A DNA stretch of 64,000 nucleotides, taken from positions 1 to 64,000 of the forward strand of contig NZ_JAKLTD010000001.1 of the NCBI RefSeq assembly GCF_022014235.1. The letters run 5' to 3'. Source of the DNA: Methanothermobacter sp. K4 (GTDB taxonomy: Archaea > Methanobacteriota > Methanobacteria > Methanobacteriales > Methanothermobacteraceae). The first letter of the stretch is position 1; each line of letters starts with the position of its first letter. A model generated the notes under the pieces. It had not been told where the DNA came from. It worked only from the letters and a program-made list of their open reading frames with translations, and ran no database searches. Made by a program: the position numbers and the translations under genes. Shown one piece after another: positions 8,849 to 18,561 of the stretch.

Positions 8849-10225
8849 CTACTCCGATGCCAGTTTTTCAAGGTAGTCAGGTATTCCTGAGGAATCCCTG
8901 GGCCCCACAAGCACCTTCCATCCGGTATCGTCTTCTATTTCACCACTTGCAGGCGCCGCAAGTCCAGGAATGATGAGAACCTTATCCTTCACCCTATCCT
9001 CTATACCACTATCCTTTATAAGGTCAGCCACTGCGGTTCCTGTGAGCTGTCCCCCTGCCAGTGAGACGTCCACAGCCCTCCCCTCTGTGTCAAGCACAAG
9101 GAGATATGCCGTAACATCACCTGCCTTGAGGTCACCCTCCACTGTGTAATATGTGAGTGAGAAGTTGGTTGTGAGTATCACAGGGGAGTTCTCATCAACA
9201 TCTCCAAACTCATATATTCCAGGATCAACAGTCTGTGGTTTCCTTGGATCAGTGTAGAGTCCCTGCCTGAGGGTGAGTATGGGCATAAGTTCCCAGATAT
9301 CTGTTCCACCGAGTATAAGAATGTCGGCGTAGCGGTTCATGAGTGTGGCTGCAACGGTTGCCTCCTTTATGTTATCCTCAACTGGATCCCCACCTGAAAG
9401 CCTTGAGAGTGCTGGTATGCCCATTATAGGGAAGCGGAAGTCCTCATCCCTTTCCTCAACTGCAAGGCGCCTTATCATGACAAAGTTGTCTATTGTGTCA
9501 CCTATTCCCTCCCCTGTGAATGTACCTGGATCCAGGATGATTTCAGTAAGGCCCATTGCCCTCAGCCTTCTTGTGAGGTTCTTCATCTCCTCAAGGTCCC
9601 CCGGCGAGAAGAGCACCAGGGGGCAGCCGTATGAAATCGAAAGATCAGCCATCTCCTGGAGGTTGTCCTTTGTGGCCGCATAGAGCAGGGGTTTCTGATC
9701 CCCCAGAACCTCAAGGGCCGCCCTCATTGCCTCTGGATCAAATGTGCATAGAACAACAGGAAACTTGAGTTCAGCCAGGGCCCCTGCCGCCTCTGCGAAC
9801 TTTTCAGGGCTTCCTGATTTGTTCCTGAGCGCTATGGCATCCAGGGTCAGTTCCTCACCGGTGCGCTCGAATTTCAGATTCATGATATCACTGGCCCTCT
9901 TCATGATCTCCTCTGATGGCAGGTCATCTGGAAGATCAACCACGAGGGCTGTGGGGTTATAGTATGTGAGCTCAAACCTGTAGAGGACCTCATCACCCCC
10001 AACCACCACCTGGTTCTTTTCTGGGCCGAAGGTGATTTCCCTCACAGCCGGCGCAAGGAGGTCCTCGAGCTTCTGTCTTTCATTTTCACCAAGCTGCGGA
10101 CAATCATCCAGTGTGAGTTCCTTTTCAATGAGTTTTGTTGCGAAGGCCATACATGATGACTCATCACATTTACCACAGTTTGTTTTTGGTAGTAATCGGT
10201 ATACATCCATGGCAGTTACCTGCAA
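8849..10225 (-). CDS. cdhE: CODH/ACS gamma subunit, corrinoid/iron-sulfur protein large subunit
   Basis: A 458-residue protein. The N-terminal [4Fe-4S] domain has Cys17, Cys20, Cys25 and Cys42 (TNCGKCDESSC), the cluster that reduces Co(II) to Co(I). A TIM barrel (about 90-320) receives the methyl group from tetrahydromethanopterin, and the C-terminal domain (about 320-458) binds the corrinoid. With CdhD it passes the methyl group to the acetyl-CoA synthase CdhC for carbon fixation. Length and order agree with the family. It lies 12 bases after cdhD in the operon. Confidence 0.95.
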   Translation of the reverse strand: MQVTAMDVYRLLPKTNCGKCDESSCMAFATKLIEKELTLDDCPQLGENERQKLEDLLAPAVREITFGPEKNQVVVGGDEVLYRFELTYYNPTALVVDLPDDLPSEEIMKRASDIMNLKFERTGEELTLDAIALRNKSGSPEKFAEAAGALAELKFPVVLCTFDPEAMRAALEVLGDQKPLLYAATKDNLQEMADLSISYGCPLVLFSPGDLEEMKNLTRRLRAMGLTEIILDPGTFTGEGIGDTIDNFVMIRRLAVEERDEDFRFPIMGIPALSRLSGGDPVEDNIKEATVAATLMNRYADILILGGTDIWELMPILTLRQGLYTDPRKPQTVDPGIYEFGDVDENSPVILTTNFSLTYYTVEGDLKAGDVTAYLLVLDTEGRAVDVSLAGGQLTGTAVADLIKDSGIEDRVKDKVLIIPGLAAPASGEIEDDTGWKVLVGPRDSSGIPDYLEKLASE

Positions 10226-10237
10226 TTTAACCCCTCC

Positions 10238-11398
10238 TCAATATTCCAGTTCGGTTATCCATTCCCGGAGATCAGGTGTTTCGGTGGTCATGTACTCCCT
10301 TGTGAATGTTTCCCCTATCTCCCGCAGAAGCCTCACAGATGTCGGGTGGAGCATCATGAATATATCCACACCTGAGAGCATCATTGTAAGTCCCGTTACT
10401 ATCTCCCATAGAGGGCCCCTGTAGTCTGTGGGTCCCCACTCATCCTTCTTCATCCATGCCTCCCTTGAACCCCAGGCGTTGGTTGTTCCAGATGACATTG
10501 GCATCTGGAGGTCGGCATCACCCTTGAGGGCCGCAAGCCTTGTCCTTGTGATGACATCTATTGAAAATTCTATACCGTAACCCAGGGCACAGGTCGTTGG
10601 GTCCATCACTATGTCCTCACGTTTAAGACCCTCCTTCATGAGGTAACGGTTGAGGGTTTTCTGCATGTTGACGTCTGTTATGGCCCATGATAGGACAGCA
10701 TGGTTGTGATCAAGGGCTGCCCTTGCAACCTTCCTGTAGTCAAGGTCCAGGTTTGCTGATGCAAGGAGGCACCTTTCACCCTCAGCGGCCTCAGCGGCCT
10801 TTTCAAGGACCAGTGGATCCTTTTCAGGGTCCCCTGAGCCCCCGATTACGAGAGGGACATCAACTGCCTGTAGGACCTCCTCAATGTCATTTGCAGCCTC
10901 TCTCGGGGACTTGTCCATTACCTTGGGTCCTGTTCCAATGAGGTGTATTGTGACCATGTTTGCACCATAGTCCTTCACCGCCTTCCTTGCCCAGTCCCCA
11001 GGGTCCTCCATGACGTCGCTGAAGTGCTCCCTTATTGGCCTTGGAAGACCCGGCATGGGTATGTCGAAGACGTCGAATGTCACCACCGGTGGGTTTGGCT
11101 GGGGCTCCTCAAATCTGTAGAGGGCCTTCTGACCACCAAGGTAAACTGGTTCCCTTGTACCCTCACCCAGTTTCACCTGTGCAACCTCACCAGGGTATGT
11201 CTTTACCGGTGGTTCAAATTCCTCCTCAGGGAGTGCCTCAACTGCCTCCCTTACCTCAACTGTTTTCTGGATGGCCCGCTGAAGCGCGGGCATTATGTGG
11301 AGCTCAAGTTCATCAACATCCATCCTGAACTCATTTATTTCGATGGATTCCGTGTTCTGAAGTAATTTCAGAAGTTCCGTTAATTTATCCATAAGCAC
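10238..11398 (-). CDS. cdhD: CODH/ACS delta subunit, corrinoid/iron-sulfur protein small subunit
   Basis: A 386-residue protein with a short N-terminal helical region and a TIM barrel related to that of CdhE (for example VPLVIGGSGDPEKDP, MDPTTCALGYG, MPMSSGTTNAWGSREAW). It pairs with CdhE in the corrinoid protein that carries the methyl group between tetrahydromethanopterin and the A-cluster. No cysteine-rich cluster motif is present, as expected. The start codon follows the cooC-like gene by four bases, and the tight spacing suggests translational coupling. Confidence 0.95.
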   Translation of the reverse strand: MLMDKLTELLKLLQNTESIEINEFRMDVDELELHIMPALQRAIQKTVEVREAVEALPEEEFEPPVKTYPGEVAQVKLGEGTREPVYLGGQKALYRFEEPQPNPPVVTFDVFDIPMPGLPRPIREHFSDVMEDPGDWARKAVKDYGANMVTIHLIGTGPKVMDKSPREAANDIEEVLQAVDVPLVIGGSGDPEKDPLVLEKAAEAAEGERCLLASANLDLDYRKVARAALDHNHAVLSWAITDVNMQKTLNRYLMKEGLKREDIVMDPTTCALGYGIEFSIDVITRTRLAALKGDADLQMPMSSGTTNAWGSREAWMKKDEWGPTDYRGPLWEIVTGLTMMLSGVDIFMMLHPTSVRLLREIGETFTREYMTTETPDLREWITELEY

Positions 11399-11402
11399 AC
11401 CT

Positions 11403-12149
11403 CTATAGACTTAAAATTTTCCCGGCAACCTCTTTTATGGCCCTGAATGCTGCTGAGTCTTCAGGCAGCTCATATAGAGACCTGCCCTCCATGTCATACC
11501 TGGAAACAAGGGGATCCTCGGGTATGACGCCTATGACCTCAAGGTCCCCGTCTATTTCAAGTTTCTCAAGGTCCCCCTCATGGACCCTGTTAAGAACCAG
11601 GAATACCCTCCTGAATTTTATCTCAAGTTCCCGTGATAGTTCAAGTATCCTTCTTGCTGTTAGAATCCCCCTTTTTGAGGGGTCGGTTACAACCATCATA
11701 ACGTCAACGTTCTGGGTTGTCCTTCTGCTGAGGTGTTCAAGGCCCGCCTCGGTATCTATCACTATGTAGTCGTAGTTCTCTGCTATATTCTCGATTATTC
11801 GCCTCAGCATGGTGTTAACTGCGCAGTAACATCCGCTCCCTTCCGGGCGGCCCATGACAAGCAGGTCGAAGTCATCTGTCTCTGTTATTGACTCCATTAT
11901 CCGGTAGTCAAGTATATCCCACTTGTTGGCTGATGGGGGGATTCTGCCCGCTGCCGTGTCCCTTTTAAGCTGCTCCCTCACCTCACCAACCGTCCCACTT
12001 ACGGGAACACCGAGGGCCTCTGGAAGGTTTGAATCAGGATCAGCGTCTATTGCAAGGACATCCGCACCTGTAGCTGCGAGTATCCTCACAAGTGACGCTG
12101 AAACCATGGTCTTTCCTGTCCCGCCCTTGCCACTTACTGCTATTATCAC
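11403..12149 (-). CDS. cooC: CooC-like nickel-insertion ATPase of the CODH/ACS operon
   Basis: A 248-residue MinD/CooC-type ATPase with the deviant Walker A motif GKGGTGKT at residues 8-15, the switch region DADPDSN near 40, and GCYC near 107, which matches the CxC metal site of CooC dimers. CooC-type proteins hydrolyse ATP to help load nickel into the CODH C-cluster. Its place between cdhC and cdhD in the operon supports this role and could also mean A-cluster maturation. The start lies 17 bases after the cdhC stop. Confidence 0.9.
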   Translation of the reverse strand: MIIAVSGKGGTGKTMVSASLVRILAATGADVLAIDADPDSNLPEALGVPVSGTVGEVREQLKRDTAAGRIPPSANKWDILDYRIMESITETDDFDLLVMGRPEGSGCYCAVNTMLRRIIENIAENYDYIVIDTEAGLEHLSRRTTQNVDVMMVVTDPSKRGILTARRILELSRELEIKFRRVFLVLNRVHEGDLEKLEIDGDLEVIGVIPEDPLVSRYDMEGRSLYELPEDSAAFRAIKEVAGKILSL

Positions 12150-12166
12150 ATGACCACTCAGGTTGA

Positions 12167-13549
12167 TTATTTACGCTTTATTATTACCTTCTCAGCGTAG
12201 ATCTTTGCGTTTTTGAGGATTATCCTGAATCCGCCCGCCGCTGGAAGGCTGATTTCAGGGGATGCCATTAAAGGTGTTCCCTCAATTATGGGAGCCTCAT
12301 CAGGGTAGGTTTCCTCTTCCTCAACGGCTTCAGCTTCCTCAACTTCTGTGGGTGCCCTTTCAAGGACTGGGTGCCCCTTATCCTTAAGGAACTTTCTGAG
12401 TTCCTTTATTGATGTTGCATCCTCCTCTGTGGCTATCTTATCCCGCAGATCCTCAGGGATGAACTCAATGACTGAGTCCTTCAGTTCCTTTGGCATCCAG
12501 ATTATCCTTGAGTATCCCCCATCTGCCTGCAGGAACTTGGGTGAGCGCATGTACTCAAGGCTGAGACCTGAAAACCCTTCAACCTGTTTTCCGCCTGAGC
12601 ACTGCCCCGCCATTGCAGAGAATGGTATTCCAAGGGGGGTTTCGCCCCTGAAGTCCCTGTTCACGATGCCTATGCCGTCCAGTTCTGGTATGTAGAATGC
12701 CACCGCCTCAAAGCAGCCACATGATGTGTGCGGATACCCGAAAACACTGTGGAGGTAAACCCTCTCTGTTGTACCCTGTGAGTTCTCGGCCACTGCAGCG
12801 TTAACATTCTCATATTCTCCCTTCTCCGGGTCAATGACATCTCCCTTTTGAATTTCGAATATTGGACCGTCGGGGTCCATCTTGTAGGCTGCACGGCAGT
12901 CGAACCAGTTTATGGCTCCACATAGGGCTGTCCGGTCTGGTGTGACCACACATACATGTGTTGGGGCGAAGGACTGGCACATGAGGCACCCGTAGAATAC
13001 GTCAACGTCCTCGTCTGAGAGTTCCCTTGCCCTTGAATCCCTTATCTCATACTTTTCCCTGGCTGTTTCAAGGAATTCTTTAACAGCACCCTCGTCGGTC
13101 ATGATTGTCACTGATATGGATTCGATTATGGGGAACTCCTCCCTGAAGAGGACTGAAAGTGCCTTTCCAAGGTGCTCCAGCATGAATCCTGCGTCCCTTG
13201 CCTCTGTGCTTACACGGCACCAGATCTGGTCCCTCTGGTTGAGGTGCATGAAACCCTGGACGTAGTTGCAGAGTTCATGCAGCCTCCGCTCTATCACACT
13301 TTCAAGTTCCTCCTCGAGTTCGCTTCCTGCTATCTCCACGTTTATGGCGAATGGATAGATCTGACCCTGTTCCATTTCACTTATCTCGGGCCCTATGACC
13401 TCCACCTTTCCATCTTCAACGCTATCCTTAACCTGGACCAGTTCGGCTCCGATGGATTTGGGGCCAGCAAGTTCAACGAACATGTTTGCTGATCTTATCC
13501 GCTCCCCCTCGTGCATGGGACTTACATCAACGGGTATGTCTTCAAACAT
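12167..13549 (-). CDS. cdhC: CODH/ACS beta subunit, acetyl-CoA synthase
   Basis: A 460-residue protein. It carries the A-cluster ligands in CLMCQSFAPTHVC (near 190-202), with further cysteines at ALCGAINWFDC and TSCGCFE. The A-cluster joins CO, the methyl group from the corrinoid protein and coenzyme A into acetyl-CoA. Residues about 395-425 are an acidic Ala/Glu/Pro linker before a short C-terminal segment. As in other archaeal CdhC it lacks the N-terminal CODH-binding domain of bacterial ACS. It follows cdhB by 18 bases. Confidence 0.95.
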   Translation of the reverse strand: MFEDIPVDVSPMHEGERIRSANMFVELAGPKSIGAELVQVKDSVEDGKVEVIGPEISEMEQGQIYPFAINVEIAGSELEEELESVIERRLHELCNYVQGFMHLNQRDQIWCRVSTEARDAGFMLEHLGKALSVLFREEFPIIESISVTIMTDEGAVKEFLETAREKYEIRDSRARELSDEDVDVFYGCLMCQSFAPTHVCVVTPDRTALCGAINWFDCRAAYKMDPDGPIFEIQKGDVIDPEKGEYENVNAAVAENSQGTTERVYLHSVFGYPHTSCGCFEAVAFYIPELDGIGIVNRDFRGETPLGIPFSAMAGQCSGGKQVEGFSGLSLEYMRSPKFLQADGGYSRIIWMPKELKDSVIEFIPEDLRDKIATEEDATSIKELRKFLKDKGHPVLERAPTEVEEAEAVEEEETYPDEAPIIEGTPLMASPEISLPAAGGFRIILKNAKIYAEKVIIKRK

Positions 13550-13567
13550 TGAATTCCTCCATTATAA

Positions 13568-14089
13568 TCAGTCAGTATACATCTTCTCAAGGTACCTGAA
13601 CCATTCATCATCATCCATGTTGGGGAATGATGCATCTGCATTTGAGTGGAACGTCTTGCATATTGTGAGTGTCCTTATATGTGGTGCGAAGTGCTTCAGG
13701 GTTGATAGGCCCTGGGATGCTATGTAATAGATGCACCCGATGAATATTACGAGGTCATGCTGACCCTCCCCCCTGAGACCCTCCCAGCTTGGGTCCTTCA
13801 GGAGGTTGGTTATCTCCACTATCCCGTGGGGTTCTGATTCTACACCCGCATCCTTCAGCACCCTGTAGGTATCGGCAGTGGATACCACCGGCAGGTCCCA
13901 GTGCCTGATGATTTTAACTGTGTGTTCAAGCACTGGCTGACGCTTTGCAAGGGGCCCCACAACCATTAATGGCCTCTTGGCCTTTTTTATCATCATAACT
14001 GCGGTTTCTGGTGTTACGAGCATTGCCTGTTTCGGCCCTGCTATAACAGTTGGCTGCCATGGTATTATACGGTCATTCACGGCGATCAC
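13568..14089 (-). CDS. cdhB: CODH/ACS epsilon subunit
   Basis: A 173-residue protein with a Rossmann-like fold of the CdhB family ([20 protein letters not shown] and the segment [22 protein letters not shown]). It binds tightly to the CdhA dimer in the CO dehydrogenase component and may help FAD- or ferredoxin-linked electron transfer. Its start overlaps the cdhA stop by four bases (14086-14089), the usual coupling for a stoichiometric partner. Confidence 0.93.
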   Translation of the reverse strand: MIAVNDRIIPWQPTVIAGPKQAMLVTPETAVMMIKKAKRPLMVVGPLAKRQPVLEHTVKIIRHWDLPVVSTADTYRVLKDAGVESEPHGIVEITNLLKDPSWEGLRGEGQHDLVIFIGCIYYIASQGLSTLKHFAPHIRTLTICKTFHSNADASFPNMDDDEWFRYLEKMYTD

Positions 14090-16428
14090 CTCTCAAGGAG
14101 TGAGGGTTCTTTTGGAAGCTCCCTTGGCTTCCAGTTCTTCTCCTCCAGTATCTTCATGATATCCCTCTTGTAGACTATGGGGATGTCCTTCTCTGTCCTT
14201 ATGAACCTGTCGATGTCATCTGGAATTGTGCCGAAGTACTTTTTGTGGAGGTCTATGTAGTTGCTGAGTTTCATCTGGCGACCCTTGGATGTGTCTGTTG
14301 GCCTTATGCAGAGTTTGGCCACCATCACCGTTGCCTCCTCCCTGTTCTCGGCTGCATAGAGAAGGTGTTCTGGCGCTGGCTCCCCATCGATTACCTCTCC
14401 TGTTCTCAGGTCATTCAGTTTCCATTTCTCCTGGTCATCTGCCCTTCCAAGGAACAGTCTGCGGTACTTTGATCCGTGGGGTCCGAGGACGACTGGTATA
14501 CCCCATCTATTCACACCGGTTGCTATGGCAGCCGCCTTCTGGGAGTAGGCACCCCATGCGACCCCACATGCCCCTACACGGTTAAGTATGTAATCTGCTA
14601 TCTCCTCAAAGTTCCCCTCAAGTGGTTTCTGTGCGAATATGTTGGCTATCTTTATGGCAGCCCCGGATATATGGGCGTTTGACACGCAGGAACCCATGTT
14701 AACGAGTCCCTTTGCATCAAACTGTCCACCGTATTTTTCATAGAGTGTCTTTCCATCCTCGTCCCTGTATTCCCCGATGGACATTGCACCGCATCCCGTT
14801 GTGACCACGATGTAGTTCCTCTCAAGGAACTCCTTTGCCATGAGGGCAACGTCCTTTCCACCCTCAGGGTAGTTTGAGCATCCCACAAAGGCTATGACAC
14901 CTGGTATGTCCCCGAGGACTATGGGTGCGCCGACCCTCCTTATCTCCACATCCTGTGCAGGGCCACGCCCGGCTCTTATCTTGTATTTTTCGTCCTTTAC
15001 GCGCCTTTCACCGGCCTTTGTCACCATGGATACTATTGGTATGTCCCTTTCACACTCCTGTTCGCAGCGTCCGCATGTGTAGCAGAGCTCCTCAAGTGCC
15101 ATCTCCTCAAGTTTGCTCAGATCACCTTCAGCTGCGCTTTTAACTGCATCCATGACAGGGAGACTGTTGGGGCAGACCCTCTGGCACCATCCACAGTCTG
15201 TACACTCTGATGCCATCCGGATTATCTCATCAACCTCCGGTAATTTTTTGAGGGATTTCCTGAGTGGTGCGAGTTTCATTGCTGTCTTAACTGCCACCTC
15301 CCCAACCTTTTCGGGGTCGAGGATCAGTGCCCCCTCTATGTTACCGTTTATGAGGTCGTTCACGATTTTGTCGGGGTCCTCGTCTGTCACATCAGGAAGT
15401 CCCAGGCACATCTTATCGGTTGTTGCAATCACCGCTGACCTGTTTTTAAGGGCCTCCTCCAGCACATCTGTCCTCACGCACTGCTCGTCCACCACTATCA
15501 CATCGGCGACGCCGCTTCTTATGAACCTTAGCTGCTTTGAGAGGGGTCCGACAACCTTGGCGGCTTCACTGTACCTTGTAACATCTATTGCTGCGCAGCA
15601 TATGCCGCATACCTCAATTTCGTCTTCGAGTTCCCTCCCGGTGACGTAGTCCACTATGTCTGCTCCAGGGAGGACGTTGTGGCCTATGCAGAGTATCACG
15701 GGTTTGGTGTTGTCTATAGTACCGAATCCCAGTTCAACGAGGGGTGCGTCCTCATCCCCCTTAGGGAGGTCCAGGGCAACGATCTGGGCGATATCAGCAA
15801 CCTCCCTTACAAGGTCATCCATGAGTCCTGCGTGGAATGCCTTTGATTCAAAGTCCCTGCTATCACCCTCCTGTCCTGTGTGGCAGGCTGAGAGGAGGTG
15901 GGACGTCTGTTCCTCGGCGTAGTCCATAACCTCCCTGAGGTCGCCAAGTGTTCGCGGCCTTCTACCCATAACCGTCCTTGTTATGGGTGCCTCTATATCC
16001 ACGTTCATGCCGAGGTCTATCTCATGGTCCTCTCCCAGCTTCTCTATGAGGTGATCCACAAGGTGCCTTGCGTGCCCCGCGTGTGCGGCTGTCCCTATGA
16101 GGCATGCGAGAAGAACTATGCGTGCCTGCTGGGTGGCTGCGTCTATACCACATGCGCCCCTTTTACCTAGAAGGTCGCATTTACCGTAGGTGCAGAGGCA
16201 GCACATGTCACAGAAAGGTGCATAGAATGGTTCGTATCTTTCAAGGAGCTTCATGTCCCATGATCTGAGGTCGGTCACATGGGGGCGGGGTTTTGGACCC
16301 TTTACATCTTCCTCCTGAGGTTTTTCCTCGGTTATAATTTCTCCTATGGATATCTGGATATTTTTAAGATCCCAGAAATCCCCTTTAAGGTTTTTGGCTT
16401 TTTTTGATTCGGGTGCCACATCCATCAC
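14086..16428 (-). CDS. cdhA: CODH/ACS alpha subunit, carbon monoxide dehydrogenase
   Basis: A 780-residue protein. An N-terminal region holds the B- and D-cluster cysteines ([12 protein letters not shown] and GACG, near 73-93). Two ferredoxin-like motifs near 410 ([14 protein letters not shown]) and 450 ([14 protein letters not shown]) are the extra clusters of archaeal CdhA. C-cluster ligands lie in [23 protein letters not shown] and GACGVAWG. It reduces CO2 to CO for acetyl-CoA synthesis. The start is GTG 16428 followed by ATG. A GTG at 16419 with GGTG six bases upstream is an alternative. Confidence 0.95.
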   Translation of the reverse strand: MMDVAPESKKAKNLKGDFWDLKNIQISIGEIITEEKPQEEDVKGPKPRPHVTDLRSWDMKLLERYEPFYAPFCDMCCLCTYGKCDLLGKRGACGIDAATQQARIVLLACLIGTAAHAGHARHLVDHLIEKLGEDHEIDLGMNVDIEAPITRTVMGRRPRTLGDLREVMDYAEEQTSHLLSACHTGQEGDSRDFESKAFHAGLMDDLVREVADIAQIVALDLPKGDEDAPLVELGFGTIDNTKPVILCIGHNVLPGADIVDYVTGRELEDEIEVCGICCAAIDVTRYSEAAKVVGPLSKQLRFIRSGVADVIVVDEQCVRTDVLEEALKNRSAVIATTDKMCLGLPDVTDEDPDKIVNDLINGNIEGALILDPEKVGEVAVKTAMKLAPLRKSLKKLPEVDEIIRMASECTDCGWCQRVCPNSLPVMDAVKSAAEGDLSKLEEMALEELCYTCGRCEQECERDIPIVSMVTKAGERRVKDEKYKIRAGRGPAQDVEIRRVGAPIVLGDIPGVIAFVGCSNYPEGGKDVALMAKEFLERNYIVVTTGCGAMSIGEYRDEDGKTLYEKYGGQFDAKGLVNMGSCVSNAHISGAAIKIANIFAQKPLEGNFEEIADYILNRVGACGVAWGAYSQKAAAIATGVNRWGIPVVLGPHGSKYRRLFLGRADDQEKWKLNDLRTGEVIDGEPAPEHLLYAAENREEATVMVAKLCIRPTDTSKGRQMKLSNYIDLHKKYFGTIPDDIDRFIRTEKDIPIVYKRDIMKILEEKNWKPRELPKEPSLLER

Positions 16429-16496
16429 CAGTATTACTAAATGCAGACTGACAATTATTAATGATTTATAATGATGGTTTTCATTTTATGAAATCC

Positions 16497-16510
16497 ATAT
16501 ATAAATTTTG
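16497..16510 (-). promoter_or_regulatory. Putative promoter of the cdh operon
   Basis: AAAATTTATATATG on the minus strand is a strong TATA box. A start about 25 bases on, near 16477, would give a leader of about 50 bases before cdhA. It is the only good TATA box upstream of the seven-gene operon. Confidence 0.6.
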
Positions 16511-16570
16511 TGTATTTGGCCGTGGCACATAAAAACAGGGACATTTTTAATAAAGCTACTCTCAATAATT

Positions 16571-16593
16571 GAAGCTGGGAGGAGCCCAGTTTC
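16571..16593. other. Hairpin in the cdhA/cbiM divergent spacer
   Basis: GAAGCTGGG and CCCAGTTTC pair over nine positions (one G-T) around a five-base loop. It lies in the 350-base spacer 16429-16778 between the divergent cdh and cbi promoters, which holds no gene. It could be a protein-binding palindrome or belong to a leader RNA. No known riboswitch core is recognisable. Confidence 0.4.
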
Positions 16594-16710
16594 AGTTCAT
16601 ACTCAATATAAATGTCCTTTGAGTTCAAAAATCCTTTTATGATGGCTGGAAACCAGAGTGTATTATTACCACAATATAAATGAAACAAGAAGATTGTAAT
16701 ACTCACGCTA

Positions 16711-16728
16711 ATCTTTATATTATATAAC
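16711..16728 (+). promoter_or_regulatory. Putative promoter of the cbiMNQO operon
   Basis: ATCTTTATATTATATAAC contains a TATA core. A start near 16747 would leave a leader of about 30 bases that includes GGAGG at 16765-16769, nine bases before the TTG start of cbiM. A second AT-rich stretch at 16731-16741 is an alternative. Confidence 0.5.
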
Positions 16729-16778
16729 TCCATAATATATTGACTGAATTAATATAAATAATAAGGAGGCGAAGAATC

Positions 16779-17429
16779 TTGCATATTCCAGATGGTTTCA
16801 TACCATTTCCACAGTACGTGGTGTACTGGGTCATAGCCCTTGTAGCCCTCTACTTCAGCATGCAGTGGGCGAGAAGGGAACTTAAAGAAAGACAGATACC
16901 CCTGTTTGCAGTTCTTGCAGCTGGAATATTCGCAATACAGGCAATGAACATACCGATACCCTGGGGTACCAGCGGTCACATGGTTGGAGCGGCCCTTGTT
17001 GCAATAGTATTTGCAAGTCCATGGGCGGCCGTCCTGTTGCTCTCAATTGTACTGATACTCCAGGGACTCATATTCGGTGACGGTGGACTAACAGCCCTGG
17101 GTGCGAATATATTCAACATGGGTGTAATCGGAGGATTCACAGGGTACTACCTGTTCAGGGCACTCAGATCAGCCGGTGAAATTCCTGCAGTCGCTGTGGC
17201 ATCATGGGCCTCAATATTCCTTGCAGCCATTGCCTGCGCCATAGAGATGTGGATAGCAGGTACCTTCCCGCTTGTGGAGGGACTCTGGATGATGGGGCTC
17301 TACCATGCAGTCATAGGTATCATCGAAGCTGCAATAACAGTGGTTGTTGTCATTGCAATTGAAAACAGCCGCCCCGATCTCTTTAAGTTCAGTGAATGGG
17401 GTGAGAAGAAGGGGGTTGCATCAAAATGA
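16779..17429 (+). CDS. cbiM: CbiM/NikM-type cobalt/nickel ECF transporter S component
   Basis: A 216-residue integral membrane protein with about seven segments. Starting at TTG 16779 it begins MHIPDG, the invariant N-terminus of CbiM/NikM in which the amino terminus and His2 bind the metal; this fixes the start. It gives substrate specificity to an ECF-type importer for Co2+ or Ni2+. First gene of cbiMNQO and divergent from the cdh operon, whose enzymes need nickel and a corrinoid. Sequence alone does not decide between cobalt and nickel, though the separate CbiN favours the CbiMNQO cobalt type. Confidence 0.92.
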   Translation: MHIPDGFIPFPQYVVYWVIALVALYFSMQWARRELKERQIPLFAVLAAGIFAIQAMNIPIPWGTSGHMVGAALVAIVFASPWAAVLLLSIVLILQGLIFGDGGLTALGANIFNMGVIGGFTGYYLFRALRSAGEIPAVAVASWASIFLAAIACAIEMWIAGTFPLVEGLWMMGLYHAVIGIIEAAITVVVVIAIENSRPDLFKFSEWGEKKGVASK

Positions 17430-17737
17430 ATGCCCGGGACAAAAAATTCATGGTGGGGGGCATCCTGATTGCTCTCATAATAGCCATTCTGGCACCATTC
17501 CTTGCATCAGAAAATCCTGACGGACTTGAGAGTACAGCCGAGAAGGTGATGCCCAACCCTGAAACTGAACCCGTCGTCGAATCACCACTCCCAGACTACA
17601 CCATCCCTGTGCTGGGTGAAAGCAGGGTTGGCGGTTCCATAGCAATGGTGCTGGGCACCGCCCTTGTGCTGGGCCTCGCCTATGGCGTTGGAGTCATCCT
17701 CGGTAGAAGGGAAACAGAAGCTGATGAGGGGAAATAA
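17426..17737 (+). CDS. cbiN: Cobalt transport accessory protein CbiN
   Basis: A 103-residue protein with two membrane segments (about 8-27 and 70-92) joined by an extracytoplasmic loop rich in proline and glutamate, the standard layout of CbiN, which helps CbiM load the metal. It overlaps cbiM by four bases (ATGA). The C-terminus is short and acidic. Confidence 0.9.
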   Translation: MNARDKKFMVGGILIALIIAILAPFLASENPDGLESTAEKVMPNPETEPVVESPLPDYTIPVLGESRVGGSIAMVLGTALVLGLAYGVGVILGRRETEADEGK

Positions 17738-17766
17738 CCCCTCATTAAAATTTGCGGGGAAGCTGA

Positions 17767-18561
17767 ATGGAAGACCTCATAAACATAGAGAGGGAAAGTC
17801 TTAAGGAGAGTTCAATACACAGCCTTGATGGGCGTGTGAAGCTCATAATAACGTTTATCATAATCATCTTTGCAGTTGCAACGCAAAGTATTACAACACT
17901 CATCCTGATGGAGATTTACCTTATCCTCCTCATATTCCTCTCAAATGTATCACCATCCTATGCCATTAAAAGGCTCATTCTCATACTCCCCTTTGGCGGA
18001 TTTATAGCAATATTTCAGCCATTCATAAGACCCGGGGATGTAATCTGGACAGGGCCCCTGGGAGTTGACATGACCCTCCAGGGCATCATCTTCGGAGCCC
18101 TGCTTCTTGGAAAGGTGATGGTGAGTGTGACTGCTGTGATCCTTCTCTCCTCAACAACCTCAATGCAGGAACTTGTTGGCTCAGCAAGGAGAATCGGTGT
18201 CCCCCCAGACTTTGCAATGCTACTCAACCTCACCGTCAGGTACCTCTTCTTCTTCTATGATGAACTTGAAAGAATAAGGAATGCCCAGAAAACCCGCTGC
18301 TTTGATATCTGGAACAAAAATGTGCCATACCTGTGGAGGCTGAGGAAGGTGGGTGAAACCATTGCCATGATGTTCCTCCGGGCATATGAACAGGGAGAAA
18401 GGGTGTATCTCAGCATGCTGAGTCGCGGCTATACACCGGAGAGCAGGATGTACACAGCATCATCCACAATAGGAAAAAGGGACATGCTGTTTGTGGCCGC
18501 GAATATCATGATACTTGCGGTTCTTCACATCATCCAGACATTGCTTCCGGTGATGAGATGA
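17767..18561 (+). CDS. cbiQ: ECF transporter transmembrane component CbiQ
   Basis: A 264-residue membrane protein with about five segments in the first 130 residues, then the conserved cytoplasmic coupling helices. The motif AQKTRCF near 176 and the second Ala-Arg-like motif near 217 (LSRGY, with RGY conserved) contact the CbiO ATPase. It couples ATP hydrolysis to movement of CbiM. It lies 29 bases after cbiN and overlaps cbiO by four bases. Confidence 0.92.
   Translation: MEDLINIERESLKESSIHSLDGRVKLIITFIIIIFAVATQSITTLILMEIYLILLIFLSNVSPSYAIKRLILILPFGGFIAIFQPFIRPGDVIWTGPLGVDMTLQGIIFGALLLGKVMVSVTAVILLSSTTSMQELVGSARRIGVPPDFAMLLNLTVRYLFFFYDELERIRNAQKTRCFDIWNKNVPYLWRLRKVGETIAMMFLRAYEQGERVYLSMLSRGYTPESRMYTASSTIGKRDMLFVAANIMILAVLHIIQTLLPVMR

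Noticed and set aside
16571..16770. Possible cobalamin or NiCo riboswitch before cbiM
   Set aside because: None of the conserved cores of these RNAs can be found, and the hairpin lies upstream of the predicted transcription start.
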